DNA of 64,000 nucleotides from Candidatus Wallbacteria bacterium (GTDB lineage Bacteria; Muiribacteriota; UBA6191; JACPRK01). A program made the translations under genes and the position numbers. Positions 24,728-32,609 of the stretch are shown here, one piece after another. The notes under the pieces are model-generated. The model did no database searches and was not told the origin of the DNA. It worked only from the letters and a program-made list of their open reading frames with translations. The stretch is taken from positions 1 through 64,000 of the forward strand of contig JACQZN010000073.1 of the NCBI GenBank assembly GCA_016213845.1. Reading direction: 5' to 3'. How positions within the stretch are numbered: position 1 is the stretch's first letter; every line of letters begins with the position of its first letter.

Positions 24728-27481
24728 TCAGTCCTTTTTCTCCGGCGCCGCGTCGGACGCCCTCTCGGCGACGAAGCTGATCCCGTCGCTGTCCGGAAAG
24801 AGGTCGCCTATCTGGACCTCGCTGGCGCTCGAGAGCCCGAAGGCGCCCGCCCCGCCAAGCGAGCGGCCCAGCTCGTCACGAAGTCGCGGGTCCAGCAGCC
24901 GGCGCACCCCTCGATAGAGCGCCAGACCGGCCAGCGGCAGCGCAAAAGCGGTCGAACCGTAGCTCGCGCCCGGCGGCAGCACGGCCTCCACGATCCAGAG
25001 CAAGAGAAACGACCCCACCGCCGTCGCCAGGTTCGAGCTCGTCGCCTCTCTTCCACCCAGCACCAGCGCGAGCCCCAGGAACAGCACGAACCCGAAGACT
25101 ACCGTCAGACCCTGCAACACCGGAAGCATCGGCCGGTAGAGCACATGGAAGCTGACCGCCCAGTGCCCGCCGGCTGCCGCCGTCGAAGCCGCCGTGGCCG
25201 CCTCCGAAAGCCAGGCCCCGCGAGTCAGCGTGACTTCGTCGGCCTGGGCGGCGCCGCTGGCGGGCGGCAGCGGCCGCTCCGTGCCCACAGGCAGCGGTTC
25301 GTCGGCCGGCAGCCCAGGGCCCTGGCTCCTCCATCCCGCGGGCCCCCAGCCGGTTCCGGGTTCGGGGCCAACGGGCGGAATCCGGTACCCGCCCTCGTCC
25401 AGCGGACCCGGCGTTGGTCCAGCCGAGGCGACGAACGGCCGGGCGCCGTCGCCGGAGCGGCCCTGACCGAGCTCCGCGGAGAGCGGCCGGCCCAGCTCGG
25501 CGCCGCTGCTGGTCCCCGGAACCGCACCCGGCAGCGCCACCGGCTCGCCGGCGGGGTGCAATCCATCTCCCATGGCGCCGAACGCCGGGTCGGCCAGCCT
25601 CGTCATCAGCGTACCCTTCAGCACGGGCACGGCCAGAAAGTAGACCGCGACCGCCATCAGCACCGCGAGCCCGACGGAGGCGACGCCCGCCAGCGTCGAA
25701 AACGCCTGCTCCCCGCCGGGCGCGCGCCGGACCCAGAGCACGCCCATCGTCAGGAGCAGCGCCGGGAGCCCGACCCAGACGAGCGCCTGGACCAGTTGCT
25801 CGGCCACCTCGCCGGCAAAACGGTACGGAAAATGGCTCGGCGACGGCGTTCCCCCCCGAAGCTCTCCGCCGTGGCCGAAGCTCAGGTAGCCGGGCGGCCC
25901 GGCAATTCGCCAGGTCGCTTCGCGAACGGCAAACTCAGGCGCCGGCAACGAGACTCTGACGGTACCGAACCACATCAGCGGCGCTAGCGGCGTCGTCCAC
26001 TCTAGGCCGATTTCCCGGGTGGCGCCCCCTGCAACCGGCCTCAGACGCATCGACGCGCGTCCAGCGCCCGCCGGGCCGGAGAGCTCGCCTTCGGCAGGCT
26101 GGCCCGCGAGGGTCCATCGGCCAAGCGCCACGGAGGTCCCTTCGTCGAATCGGACCGAGACCGTGCACGGCTCACGGGCCGCCACGGCGCAGCGCCATCG
26201 GGTCGAGACAGACTTGCCGTCCGTGATGCGAGTCTGGGCGGCCAACGCCGTGCCGACAGGCACGGTCAACCCCGCGGAGCCGGCCGCCGGCCACGGCCCC
26301 AGCATCACGCGCGCGGCCAGGCCCGGACGGCGATACCGGATGGCCACGCGCGGTGAGCCGCCCTTCGCACCGGACAACCCCGATGGGAGCTTTCCGGTCG
26401 CCGGTGTGGCCCCGGAGGGCAAAGTAGAGGCGTCGACAGACACATCCAGCGGTTCGGTGGATTGCAGGGCCAGCCAGGCCTCGCGGGGCTCCCCTGAATC
26501 CTCGACGACTGGCGCGGAGAGCACGATCGAGGCGGGAGCCGGCACGCTCAGGGGCAGCCGATAGTCGATCGCCAGTTCGTCCCCGGCGCCGAGGGCCGAT
26601 GGAAGCGTGACCGCAAGCGTCCCGGAAGCGGCGTCCCAGGCGTGCTCTCCGGGAGTCACGGAGAGAATCTCGGCGCCCGCCCCGGGGATGCGCACGCGAA
26701 GCGACTCGACGGCCCCGCCCAGCGCCTCGAGGGTCAGCCGGCTGGCCACCGCCAGGCTCCCCGGCGAAAGGGTGGCGCGGTCGAGCTGCCGGACCACGGC
26801 CAGGCGGATCGGAGTGGCTTGCGGCTCGGTTGAACCATCGCGGCCACCGTGCCACGAGAGGCGCACAGTTCGGTGCGAGACCAGGGCGCTCAGCCGCACG
26901 GCGCCGGCCTTGGTCACGCCCGTTTCCGAAGAGATGGAAGGCTCGATGGAGGGGCCGGTCGCCCCGCCCGACAGCTCCAGCACCACGCGGCATGACGCGG
27001 CAGCGGGCGGGGTCAGGAGGATGGAGCGCGATTCCCCGGTCTGCTCGACCTCGAGGAATCCGGTCATCTCGAGCTCGCCCTCCTCCGAGGAGCCCGGGGG
27101 CAGCGCCAGCTCCGTGGCGCCGTCGGCGATCGGCCGGGCTAGCACGGGAGGCGCCACAGGCCTTCCGGTGGTGCTCTCGAGCGCCACGCGCGCCGCGATC
27201 AAAGGAATGGAGCTGCGCTCGACACCGGCGACGTGCCGGTACCGAAATCGAGCCGTCAGCCGCGCAGGTCCGGGCTCGCCCGCACGGACCTCCAGGACGG
27301 CCGAGGTCACGTGGGAGATCGGCATGGCACCGGTGCCGTCTGCTCCTCCCAGACGCCTGAACTCCGAGTAGGGGACGTAGACCAGCGGGCCCTCGCCGGG
27401 GGCGCCGGCGGCGGCGGGTCTTTCCTGCGCATCGACCCCCGCCAGCAGCAGCCAGGCGCACAACCAGAGGCTAGCTCTCAT
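24728..27481 (-). CDS. large membrane-anchored exported protein, unknown family
   Basis: A 917-aa protein with a signal peptide (LWLCAWLLLAGVDAQE), about 550 residues of beta-sandwich-like extracytoplasmic sequence, and hydrophobic helices in two groups: two near 575-640 (LVWVGLPALLLTMGVLWV; VGLAVLMAVAVYFLAV) and three near 790-870 (LTVVFGFVLFLGLALVLGG and following). A Gly/Pro-rich loop of about 140 residues separates the groups. It is the first gene of a three-gene operon with a candidate promoter at 27549-27578. I do not recognise the family; transport or envelope-scaffold roles are possible. Confidence 0.72.
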   Translation of the reverse strand: MRASLWLCAWLLLAGVDAQERPAAAGAPGEGPLVYVPYSEFRRLGGADGTGAMPISHVTSAVLEVRAGEPGPARLTARFRYRHVAGVERSSIPLIAARVALESTTGRPVAPPVLARPIADGATELALPPGSSEEGELEMTGFLEVEQTGESRSILLTPPAAASCRVVLELSGGATGPSIEPSISSETGVTKAGAVRLSALVSHRTVRLSWHGGRDGSTEPQATPIRLAVVRQLDRATLSPGSLAVASRLTLEALGGAVESLRVRIPGAGAEILSVTPGEHAWDAASGTLAVTLPSALGAGDELAIDYRLPLSVPAPASIVLSAPVVEDSGEPREAWLALQSTEPLDVSVDASTLPSGATPATGKLPSGLSGAKGGSPRVAIRYRRPGLAARVMLGPWPAAGSAGLTVPVGTALAAQTRITDGKSVSTRWRCAVAAREPCTVSVRFDEGTSVALGRWTLAGQPAEGELSGPAGAGRASMRLRPVAGGATREIGLEWTTPLAPLMWFGTVRVSLPAPEFAVREATWRIAGPPGYLSFGHGGELRGGTPSPSHFPYRFAGEVAEQLVQALVWVGLPALLLTMGVLWVRRAPGGEQAFSTLAGVASVGLAVLMAVAVYFLAVPVLKGTLMTRLADPAFGAMGDGLHPAGEPVALPGAVPGTSSGAELGRPLSAELGQGRSGDGARPFVASAGPTPGPLDEGGYRIPPVGPEPGTGWGPAGWRSQGPGLPADEPLPVGTERPLPPASGAAQADEVTLTRGAWLSEAATAASTAAAGGHWAVSFHVLYRPMLPVLQGLTVVFGFVLFLGLALVLGGREATSSNLATAVGSFLLLWIVEAVLPPGASYGSTAFALPLAGLALYRGVRRLLDPRLRDELGRSLGGAGAFGLSSASEVQIGDLFPDSDGISFVAERASDAAPEKKD

Positions 27482-27548
27482 CCGTCAGATTCGTCCGCGC
27501 GACCTTCACACCGAAAACCCTGTTCCGAAGCGGCTCCCAGCCGAGAGC

Positions 27549-27578
27549 ATCGTAGCAGAACGCCGTCCAGGGAAGCAA
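27549..27578 (-). promoter_or_regulatory. candidate promoter for the leftward envelope operon
   Basis: Minus strand TTGCTT (27578-27573), 18-nt spacer, TACGAT (27554-27549) preceded by TGC (extended -10). The transcript would begin near 27542, about 60 nt before ATG 27481. Confidence 0.45.
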
Positions 27579-27718
27579 CGCGCTCCGGGACGCCCGCCCG
27601 GGGCACATGACAAACGGTGCTCACTGGGTTAGTTCAGACTGCTAGACCGCGCCCACAGCCGTGAGGTTCAACACTGGAGGGCCAGTCCGAAAGTAAGCCC
27701 CAGGACATGAATCGGTGG

Positions 27719-27747
27719 TTGCGCCGTGGACTTGTCTGATATATAAT
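27719..27747 (+). promoter_or_regulatory. sigma70-type promoter for the rightward secreted-protein operon
   Basis: TTGCGC (27719-27724), a 17-nt spacer and a consensus TATAAT (27742-27747). It gives a leader of about 70 nt ending in the strong ribosome site AAAGGAG (27814-27820) before ATG 27825. The best-matching promoter in the window. Confidence 0.65.
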
Positions 27748-27824
27748 GCGCGCCTCTCTTCAAGGGGGAAGAGCGTGTCCAGGGGGGGCGGGCTCCCGTG
27801 CCGGAGCCGTCACAAAGGAGAATC

Positions 27825-28358
27825 ATGACGAGCGGGCGAGTGCGATTCGGAAACGCCGTTCTGGCAATCCTGGCGGCCCTGGCGTGCGGTGCGCCGGTCC
27901 ACGCGCAATCGGCCTTCTTCCGGGAGGTCGTATTGAAACCCAGGGCGACGCAGGCGGATGGGGTCCGCATGGTGTCCATCTTGCTTGGAAAGCGCGTGGG
28001 AGACCTCTCCTCCGACACGGAGTTCCTGAAGACCCGCGGCGTCATGCCCCAAGATTGGAAGCCATCCGCCGACGCCCAGCTCTCCAAAGGCTGGGCCTCG
28101 TACCTGCTGATCAAGGCTCTCGGCGAGCGCGGCGGGGCGGGCGCCCGCGTCATGGGCTGGTCGAAGCGACGCGCCTACCAGGAGCTCGTGCATCTGCAGG
28201 TCATGCCGGCCAAGGGCGGCGAGCACGCCAAGCTCACGGGTCCGGAAGTGATCACGCTCCTGGACCGCTCGGCCGCCCACCGCGCCAAGCGCCAGTCCCG
28301 GCTATCCGAACAGGTCTCCCAGGACACCGGCGGCAAGCCGGAAGGGAAGGGCAAATGA
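27825..28358 (+). CDS. exported protein of unknown function, first gene of a secreted-protein operon
   Basis: A 177-aa protein with a clear signal peptide (NAVLAILAALACGAPVHAQS). The mature chain is helical and rich in Lys/Arg, with segments such as ADGVRMVSILLGKRVGDLSSDTE and RRAYQELVHLQVMPAKGG, ending in a Lys/Gly-rich tail. No family is recognised. The ATG at 27825 follows a strong AAAGGAG site and is preferred over an in-frame ATG at 27798. The stop overlaps the ATG of the FecR-domain gene (ATGA), so the two are translationally coupled. Confidence 0.75.
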   Translation: MTSGRVRFGNAVLAILAALACGAPVHAQSAFFREVVLKPRATQADGVRMVSILLGKRVGDLSSDTEFLKTRGVMPQDWKPSADAQLSKGWASYLLIKALGERGGAGARVMGWSKRRAYQELVHLQVMPAKGGEHAKLTGPEVITLLDRSAAHRAKRQSRLSEQVSQDTGGKPEGKGK

Positions 28359-29146
28359 GACTGTCTGCAATCGCTCTGACCGGGCTCCTGCTCCTTTCGG
28401 GCGCCTGCCGGGCCCAGGAAGCGACGATCAAGAGCATCTCCGGCGAGGCCGAGGTCAAGGCCGCTCCGGCGACGGAATTCGTCGCAGCCGCCGTCGGCAC
28501 GAAGCTCAAGGGCGGCGACTACGTCATGACCGGCTTCGAATCGACCGTCGTCCTGGCGTTCGAAGACAACAGCGAAGTGACGGTCTACCAGCTCACCCAG
28601 CTCCGCGTCGACGAGTTCCTCATGAAGGAGAACCGGGCCAAGACGCAGCTGTTCTTGCGGGTGGGTACCGTCCAGGCGAAGGTCAAGCACACGGCCTCCG
28701 TGCGCTCCGACTTCAGCGTCGTGACGCCGACCTGCACCGCGTCGGTCCGCGGCTCCGAGGAGCGCGTCACCTACTTGCCAGGATTCGGCACGACGGTGGA
28801 GTACCTGGAAGGGTTGGGACTTGCTCAGGACGCTCGCGGGCGGGCAGTGCTGCTGAGAGCCAACGACACGGCGAAGGTCTCGCAGTCCGGCAGCCTCGCC
28901 ACGCCGGGCGAAGTCGCGCAGGCGACAGCGATCACCGACCTCACGCCGCAGGGCGCCGAGTCGCGTGAGCGCCACGGCAGCCTGGGCTTCAACCGGCTCA
29001 GCATCCGGCCCGAGACCGATCCGAACAACCCCTTCAGCATCGTCAAGCAGATCGAGAGCCAGCGGAACACCGCCTCGCTCATTTTCCGCTACGACCTGCT
29101 GACGAACACAAATCACACGCAGACCAACACAACGCGCGGTCAGTGA
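28355..29146 (+). CDS. exported FecR-domain protein
   Basis: A 263-aa protein with a signal peptide containing a possible lipobox (LLLSGAC-RAQ). Residues about 25-150 form a FecR domain: GEAEVKAAPATEFVAAAVGTKL, GDYVMTGFESTVVLAF, then VVTPTCTASVRGSE, the characteristic TPxxxxxVRG motif. Without a cytoplasmic or membrane segment this is a stand-alone FecR domain of the secreted sort, often encoded with surface or secretion proteins, not an anti-sigma factor. The C-terminal 100 residues are polar. It overlaps the upstream gene by 4 nt and precedes the beta-helix lipoprotein gene. Confidence 0.85.
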   Translation: MRLSAIALTGLLLLSGACRAQEATIKSISGEAEVKAAPATEFVAAAVGTKLKGGDYVMTGFESTVVLAFEDNSEVTVYQLTQLRVDEFLMKENRAKTQLFLRVGTVQAKVKHTASVRSDFSVVTPTCTASVRGSEERVTYLPGFGTTVEYLEGLGLAQDARGRAVLLRANDTAKVSQSGSLATPGEVAQATAITDLTPQGAESRERHGSLGFNRLSIRPETDPNNPFSIVKQIESQRNTASLIFRYDLLTNTNHTQTNTTRGQ

Positions 29147-29204
29147 ACGGTGGACGATGATGCGGTCGAGCCGAATCGCCACCCCGATGCCGCGGGGGTA
29201 TCTC

Positions 29205-31019
29205 ATGCGCAGCTATAGCACCCTTCCAACGACGAGAGTGGTCCTGGCGGCCGGCTGTCTATGGCTTGCGGCGACGCTCGCCGGATGCTCGGGCGGCGGC
29301 GGCGGGGGAACAGGCACGGCGGCCACGGTGACCTCGAAGGCCATCCGCATCCAGATGGCCACGCCCGATGTCAGCTCGTTCGCTGCCAGCCTGGTCAGCA
29401 CCCCTCCCAGGGTCGAAGACGTGAAGAGCATCGTGCTCACCGTCTACGAAGACACGTCGAACGAGTCGAAGGTGATCCGCACCGTGACAGCGCCGGTCCC
29501 GCCCTACAGCGGCGAAATCGTCGTGCGTGACATTCCGCCAGGCAGACATTTGATCACCGTCTCTGCCAACAAGGACGACGGCCGGCCGGCATTCTCGGGC
29601 GACTTCGTCAGCAAGTTCGCACCCGGCGAGCCGACCTTCGTCGACTTCACGGCCGCTCCGGTCGCCGACGTCAGCCGCTTCAGCTACGCGGGCGGTCAGT
29701 TGCCGGCGATTCCGTTCACCTATGTGATCACGGCCGCGGGCAGCCCTTACCGCATCACGGACATCATATTCGTGCCGAAGGGGGTCCGCCTGGAGATCCA
29801 GCCAGGCGTCGAACTGCGCTTCGAGAACGACACGGCCCAGCAAACCGGCAACACGCCCTACCCCGCCGACATGCAAGTCGAGGGCAGGCTCACCTGTGTC
29901 GGAACCAGGGACCTGCCGATCACTCTGACGAGAAACGTGGCCAACACCGTCTCGAAGCGGCCGAGGATTCTGTTCACCGGCGATCAGCCCGACCCGATCC
30001 AGAGCCGGGTGCGCAACACGATCATCCAGGCATGCCTTCGGGGAATCGAGCTCTACGACTCGGACATCAGCATCTCCAGCGACCAGTTCATCGACCGGGT
30101 CGAGCTTGGCGTGGTCGTCGGCCCGCTGAGCAGCTCCAATCTGCGCGGCAACCTCTTCCGCCCGCAGGCCCTGAGCATCGCCGGCCGTCCGAGCTCGGCG
30201 ATCTTCCCGACCGGGATCCAGGTGACGGGCGCCGTCGGAACGCCGATTCTCCGCAACCAGATCCTGGGAGGACTGGCTGGCATCCGCGCCAGCGAGAGCC
30301 GGGGTCTGCTGATCGAGGGCAACGACATCACGGACACGCAAGCGATCGGGATCGAGCTTTCCGACGTGAAGGACGTGCTGGTCAACAGCAATCGCGTGAG
30401 CGCCGCCCAGGGTTCCGTGACCACCGGCATCCAGGTGACGGAGACAACGGGCATCCTTGCGCAGAATCGGGTCACGGGTGGATTCGTGAAGATCGGACTG
30501 GGTGTGGAATCGTGCGTGAGCGGATCGGCCACGACCGACCGGCTCCTGGTGGACCACAACACCTTCAAAGGCGCCGTCGTGGCGAACGTGCAGATCGTCT
30601 CCTCCGACGTTTCGCTCACGTTCAACGAGATAGCCGGTCCGAGTGCGGTGCCCACGTTCCAGGGGGTCGGGGTCAGCCTCAACGGGATCGACGAGCTCTA
30701 CCCGCAGCAGCCGGTGCTGATCGGCAATTACATCCACGATCACAAGGGCGTTGGCGTGGGGCCGAGCCCCGATACGGCCTTCAGCGGCGTCTCGACCGGC
30801 GGCGCCGTGCTGGGCGGAGCGGGCAAGTTCGACGCGAACCTGATCTCCGGCAACAACGGGGCGCCGGCTAGCGAGATTGACACCACCCTGGGCGGAACCA
30901 TTGACGGAACGTTCAACACCTCGACGCCGTCGGGCAAGACGTTGCAGATCGATTCCGTGGATGCCGTGGTCAGCACCACCGCCGCGGCCATTGCCGGAGT
31001 GGGGGCGCCGGCTCAATAA
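29205..31019 (+). CDS. lipoprotein with right-handed parallel beta-helix
   Basis: From ATG 29205 (after GGGGG) this is a 604-aa lipoprotein: charged N-terminus, hydrophobic stretch and lipobox LAGC followed by a Ser/Gly-rich linker. An ATG at 29157 would add 16 residues. The first 140 residues of the mature protein are beta-rich. From about 190 on it resembles polygalacturonase/NosD-type beta-helices: VRLEIQPGVELRFEND, then repeated turns like GIELSDVKDVLVNSNRVSA, GIQVTETTGILAQNRVTGG and LIGNYIHDHKGVGVG. No catalytic residues are evident, so binding or a structural role is as likely as polysaccharide cleavage. It is the third gene of the operon from 27825 and sits next to an outer-membrane barrel. 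Confidence 0.8.
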   Translation: MRSYSTLPTTRVVLAAGCLWLAATLAGCSGGGGGGTGTAATVTSKAIRIQMATPDVSSFAASLVSTPPRVEDVKSIVLTVYEDTSNESKVIRTVTAPVPPYSGEIVVRDIPPGRHLITVSANKDDGRPAFSGDFVSKFAPGEPTFVDFTAAPVADVSRFSYAGGQLPAIPFTYVITAAGSPYRITDIIFVPKGVRLEIQPGVELRFENDTAQQTGNTPYPADMQVEGRLTCVGTRDLPITLTRNVANTVSKRPRILFTGDQPDPIQSRVRNTIIQACLRGIELYDSDISISSDQFIDRVELGVVVGPLSSSNLRGNLFRPQALSIAGRPSSAIFPTGIQVTGAVGTPILRNQILGGLAGIRASESRGLLIEGNDITDTQAIGIELSDVKDVLVNSNRVSAAQGSVTTGIQVTETTGILAQNRVTGGFVKIGLGVESCVSGSATTDRLLVDHNTFKGAVVANVQIVSSDVSLTFNEIAGPSAVPTFQGVGVSLNGIDELYPQQPVLIGNYIHDHKGVGVGPSPDTAFSGVSTGGAVLGGAGKFDANLISGNNGAPASEIDTTLGGTIDGTFNTSTPSGKTLQIDSVDAVVSTTAAAIAGVGAPAQ

Positions 31020-31088
31020 GGACTCCCGGACGGGCCCCGGTTTCGACTACTCACGGAGCAATAAGGATAAGAGAGAGGTACGAGGTCG

Positions 31089-32498
31089 ATGAGACGCGTG
31101 TACGTTGGGCCGATACTCCTGATCGTCAGCGCCGTTCTGGCAGCCCCGCTGGGGGCTCAGACCGTTCAGGAGCAGCTGCGCCGCGTGGAGCTCCAGACAC
31201 AGCGGGACCCGCTCCTGACTGACTGGCGCGAGAAGGACGAGGGGCAGCAGAACTTCCAGCACGGCGGATGGTCGTCTTACAGCGCAGTGTGGCTGGAGAA
31301 CGACGACAACTCGGAGGCCACAGCCGACGCCGTCGACCGCATCCTGGTGATGGACAACCGGTACTGGGGCAAGCTCGACTTCGAGGGCGGCTCCAGCCTC
31401 TACGCGCGTATCCGGTTCCTGGATTTCCGCTTCGACACCAGTCCGGGGACGGCCCAGCCCTACCTGCCAAACGAACGGCTCGACCTCGATCTCGCCTATC
31501 TCGACACGACCGTCTTCGACGACTACTCGCTGCGCCTGGGGCGGCAGTATCTGCGGATGGGCCGGGGCCTGACCTTGAACGGCAACTATGACGCGGCACA
31601 CGTCGACTGGACGTCCGGGCGATGGAACTTCGACGGCTTCCTTGCCCAGAGCCTGCCGAACGACGTCGATCTGGACACCACGCTCGAGAACCGGTTGCTG
31701 GGCAGCCGGGCCAAGCGCCGCTTCGCCGGCTTCAATGCCAGCTTCCTCAATGAGGAGGGCGAGCGCTACTTCTTCTACTGGCTCCGCCAGAAGGACAACA
31801 GCGACCAGCCCGGCTTCGTGCCAGCCGCCGTGCAGCGCTTCGACTACGACACCGACTACTACGCGCTCGGCACCTCCGGCGATTTCACCCAGAACCTGAG
31901 CTACTACGGGGAGGGCATTCTCGAGAAGGGCTCCGCGATCGGACCCGGCGCCGCCGGCACGCGGATCGGCGTCAACTCGAGCGCGGGCTTCGCCGAGCTG
32001 GCCTACCACCCCGACTGGAAGGGACACCCGGTGTTTACCAGCGAGCTGGCGGTGGCCGGCGGCGACCCGGGCCGGCTGGCAGGCATTACCACCCAGACCG
32101 GCGTGGCCAGCGGCGGCGTCGACCGCAACTTCATGGGATTCGGACGCTACGATTTCGGCCTAGCGCTCAACCCGCGGCTCTCCAACCTCGAGGTCTGGCG
32201 CAACGGCGTTTTCTGGAAGCCCTTCGAGGAGTCGAAGGGGTTCGAGACGTTCACGGTCGGCACCAAGCTCAGCCGCTACCGGAAGACCGACTCATTCGGC
32301 TTCATGAGCGATCCGCAGGCCACCGTGCAAGGCACCAACGACGTCGGTTCCGCCGTCGACTTCCTGATTGGCTGGCGCCCCTACTCGGACCTGACTGTGC
32401 TAGCCCAGTGGGGCAAGTTCAGCCCAGGCGATGCCTACCCCGTGGGGACCCAGGACGACACGACCAACCTCTTCCTGAACGTGACGTACTCCTACTGA
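31089..32498 (+). CDS. outer-membrane beta-barrel, alginate-export/porin-like
   Basis: A 469-aa protein with a signal peptide (GPILLIVSAVLAAPLGAQ). The mature part has alternating hydrophobic and polar strands with many Tyr, Trp and Asp residues (RYWGKLDFEGGSSLYARIRFLDF, YSLRLGRQYLRMGRG), and it ends in LFLNVTYSY, a terminal aromatic beta-signal for BAM insertion. The GRQYLRMGRGL segment recalls AlgE-type alginate-export barrels. It follows the beta-helix lipoprotein after 69 nt; together with the FecR protein this suggests an exported-carbohydrate or surface-protein module. Its substrate is unknown. Confidence 0.78.
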   Translation: MRRVYVGPILLIVSAVLAAPLGAQTVQEQLRRVELQTQRDPLLTDWREKDEGQQNFQHGGWSSYSAVWLENDDNSEATADAVDRILVMDNRYWGKLDFEGGSSLYARIRFLDFRFDTSPGTAQPYLPNERLDLDLAYLDTTVFDDYSLRLGRQYLRMGRGLTLNGNYDAAHVDWTSGRWNFDGFLAQSLPNDVDLDTTLENRLLGSRAKRRFAGFNASFLNEEGERYFFYWLRQKDNSDQPGFVPAAVQRFDYDTDYYALGTSGDFTQNLSYYGEGILEKGSAIGPGAAGTRIGVNSSAGFAELAYHPDWKGHPVFTSELAVAGGDPGRLAGITTQTGVASGGVDRNFMGFGRYDFGLALNPRLSNLEVWRNGVFWKPFEESKGFETFTVGTKLSRYRKTDSFGFMSDPQATVQGTNDVGSAVDFLIGWRPYSDLTVLAQWGKFSPGDAYPVGTQDDTTNLFLNVTYSY

Positions 32499-32519
32499 CG
32501 CCGCAGGCGTCAGTAGGGA

Positions 32520-32609
32520 GGCTCGAGGCTCGAGGCTTGAGGCTTGAGGCTGAGGCTCGAGAGATCAGGGATCAGGAGTCAGGCTCGATTCTCGATTCTC
32601 GATTCTCTA
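32520..32609. repeat. array of 13 degenerate 7-bp repeats
   Basis: Consecutive units GGCTCGA (x2), GGCTTGA (x2), GGCTGA, GGCTCGA, GAGATCA, GGGATCA, GGAGTCA, GGCTCGA, TTCTCGA (x2), TTCTCTA. All are 7 bp except one 6-bp unit. The array fills the space between two convergent genes and runs into the stop codon of the cyclase gene. Related arrays lie at 40887-40907 and 62731-62814. Confidence 0.9.

Larger units (their letters stand above)
27482..27824. other. 343-nt divergent intergenic region
   Basis: This separates the leftward envelope operon from the rightward secreted-protein operon. It holds the two promoters listed separately. Between about 27580 and 27715 I see no open frame, RNA gene or repeat. 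Confidence 0.6.
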
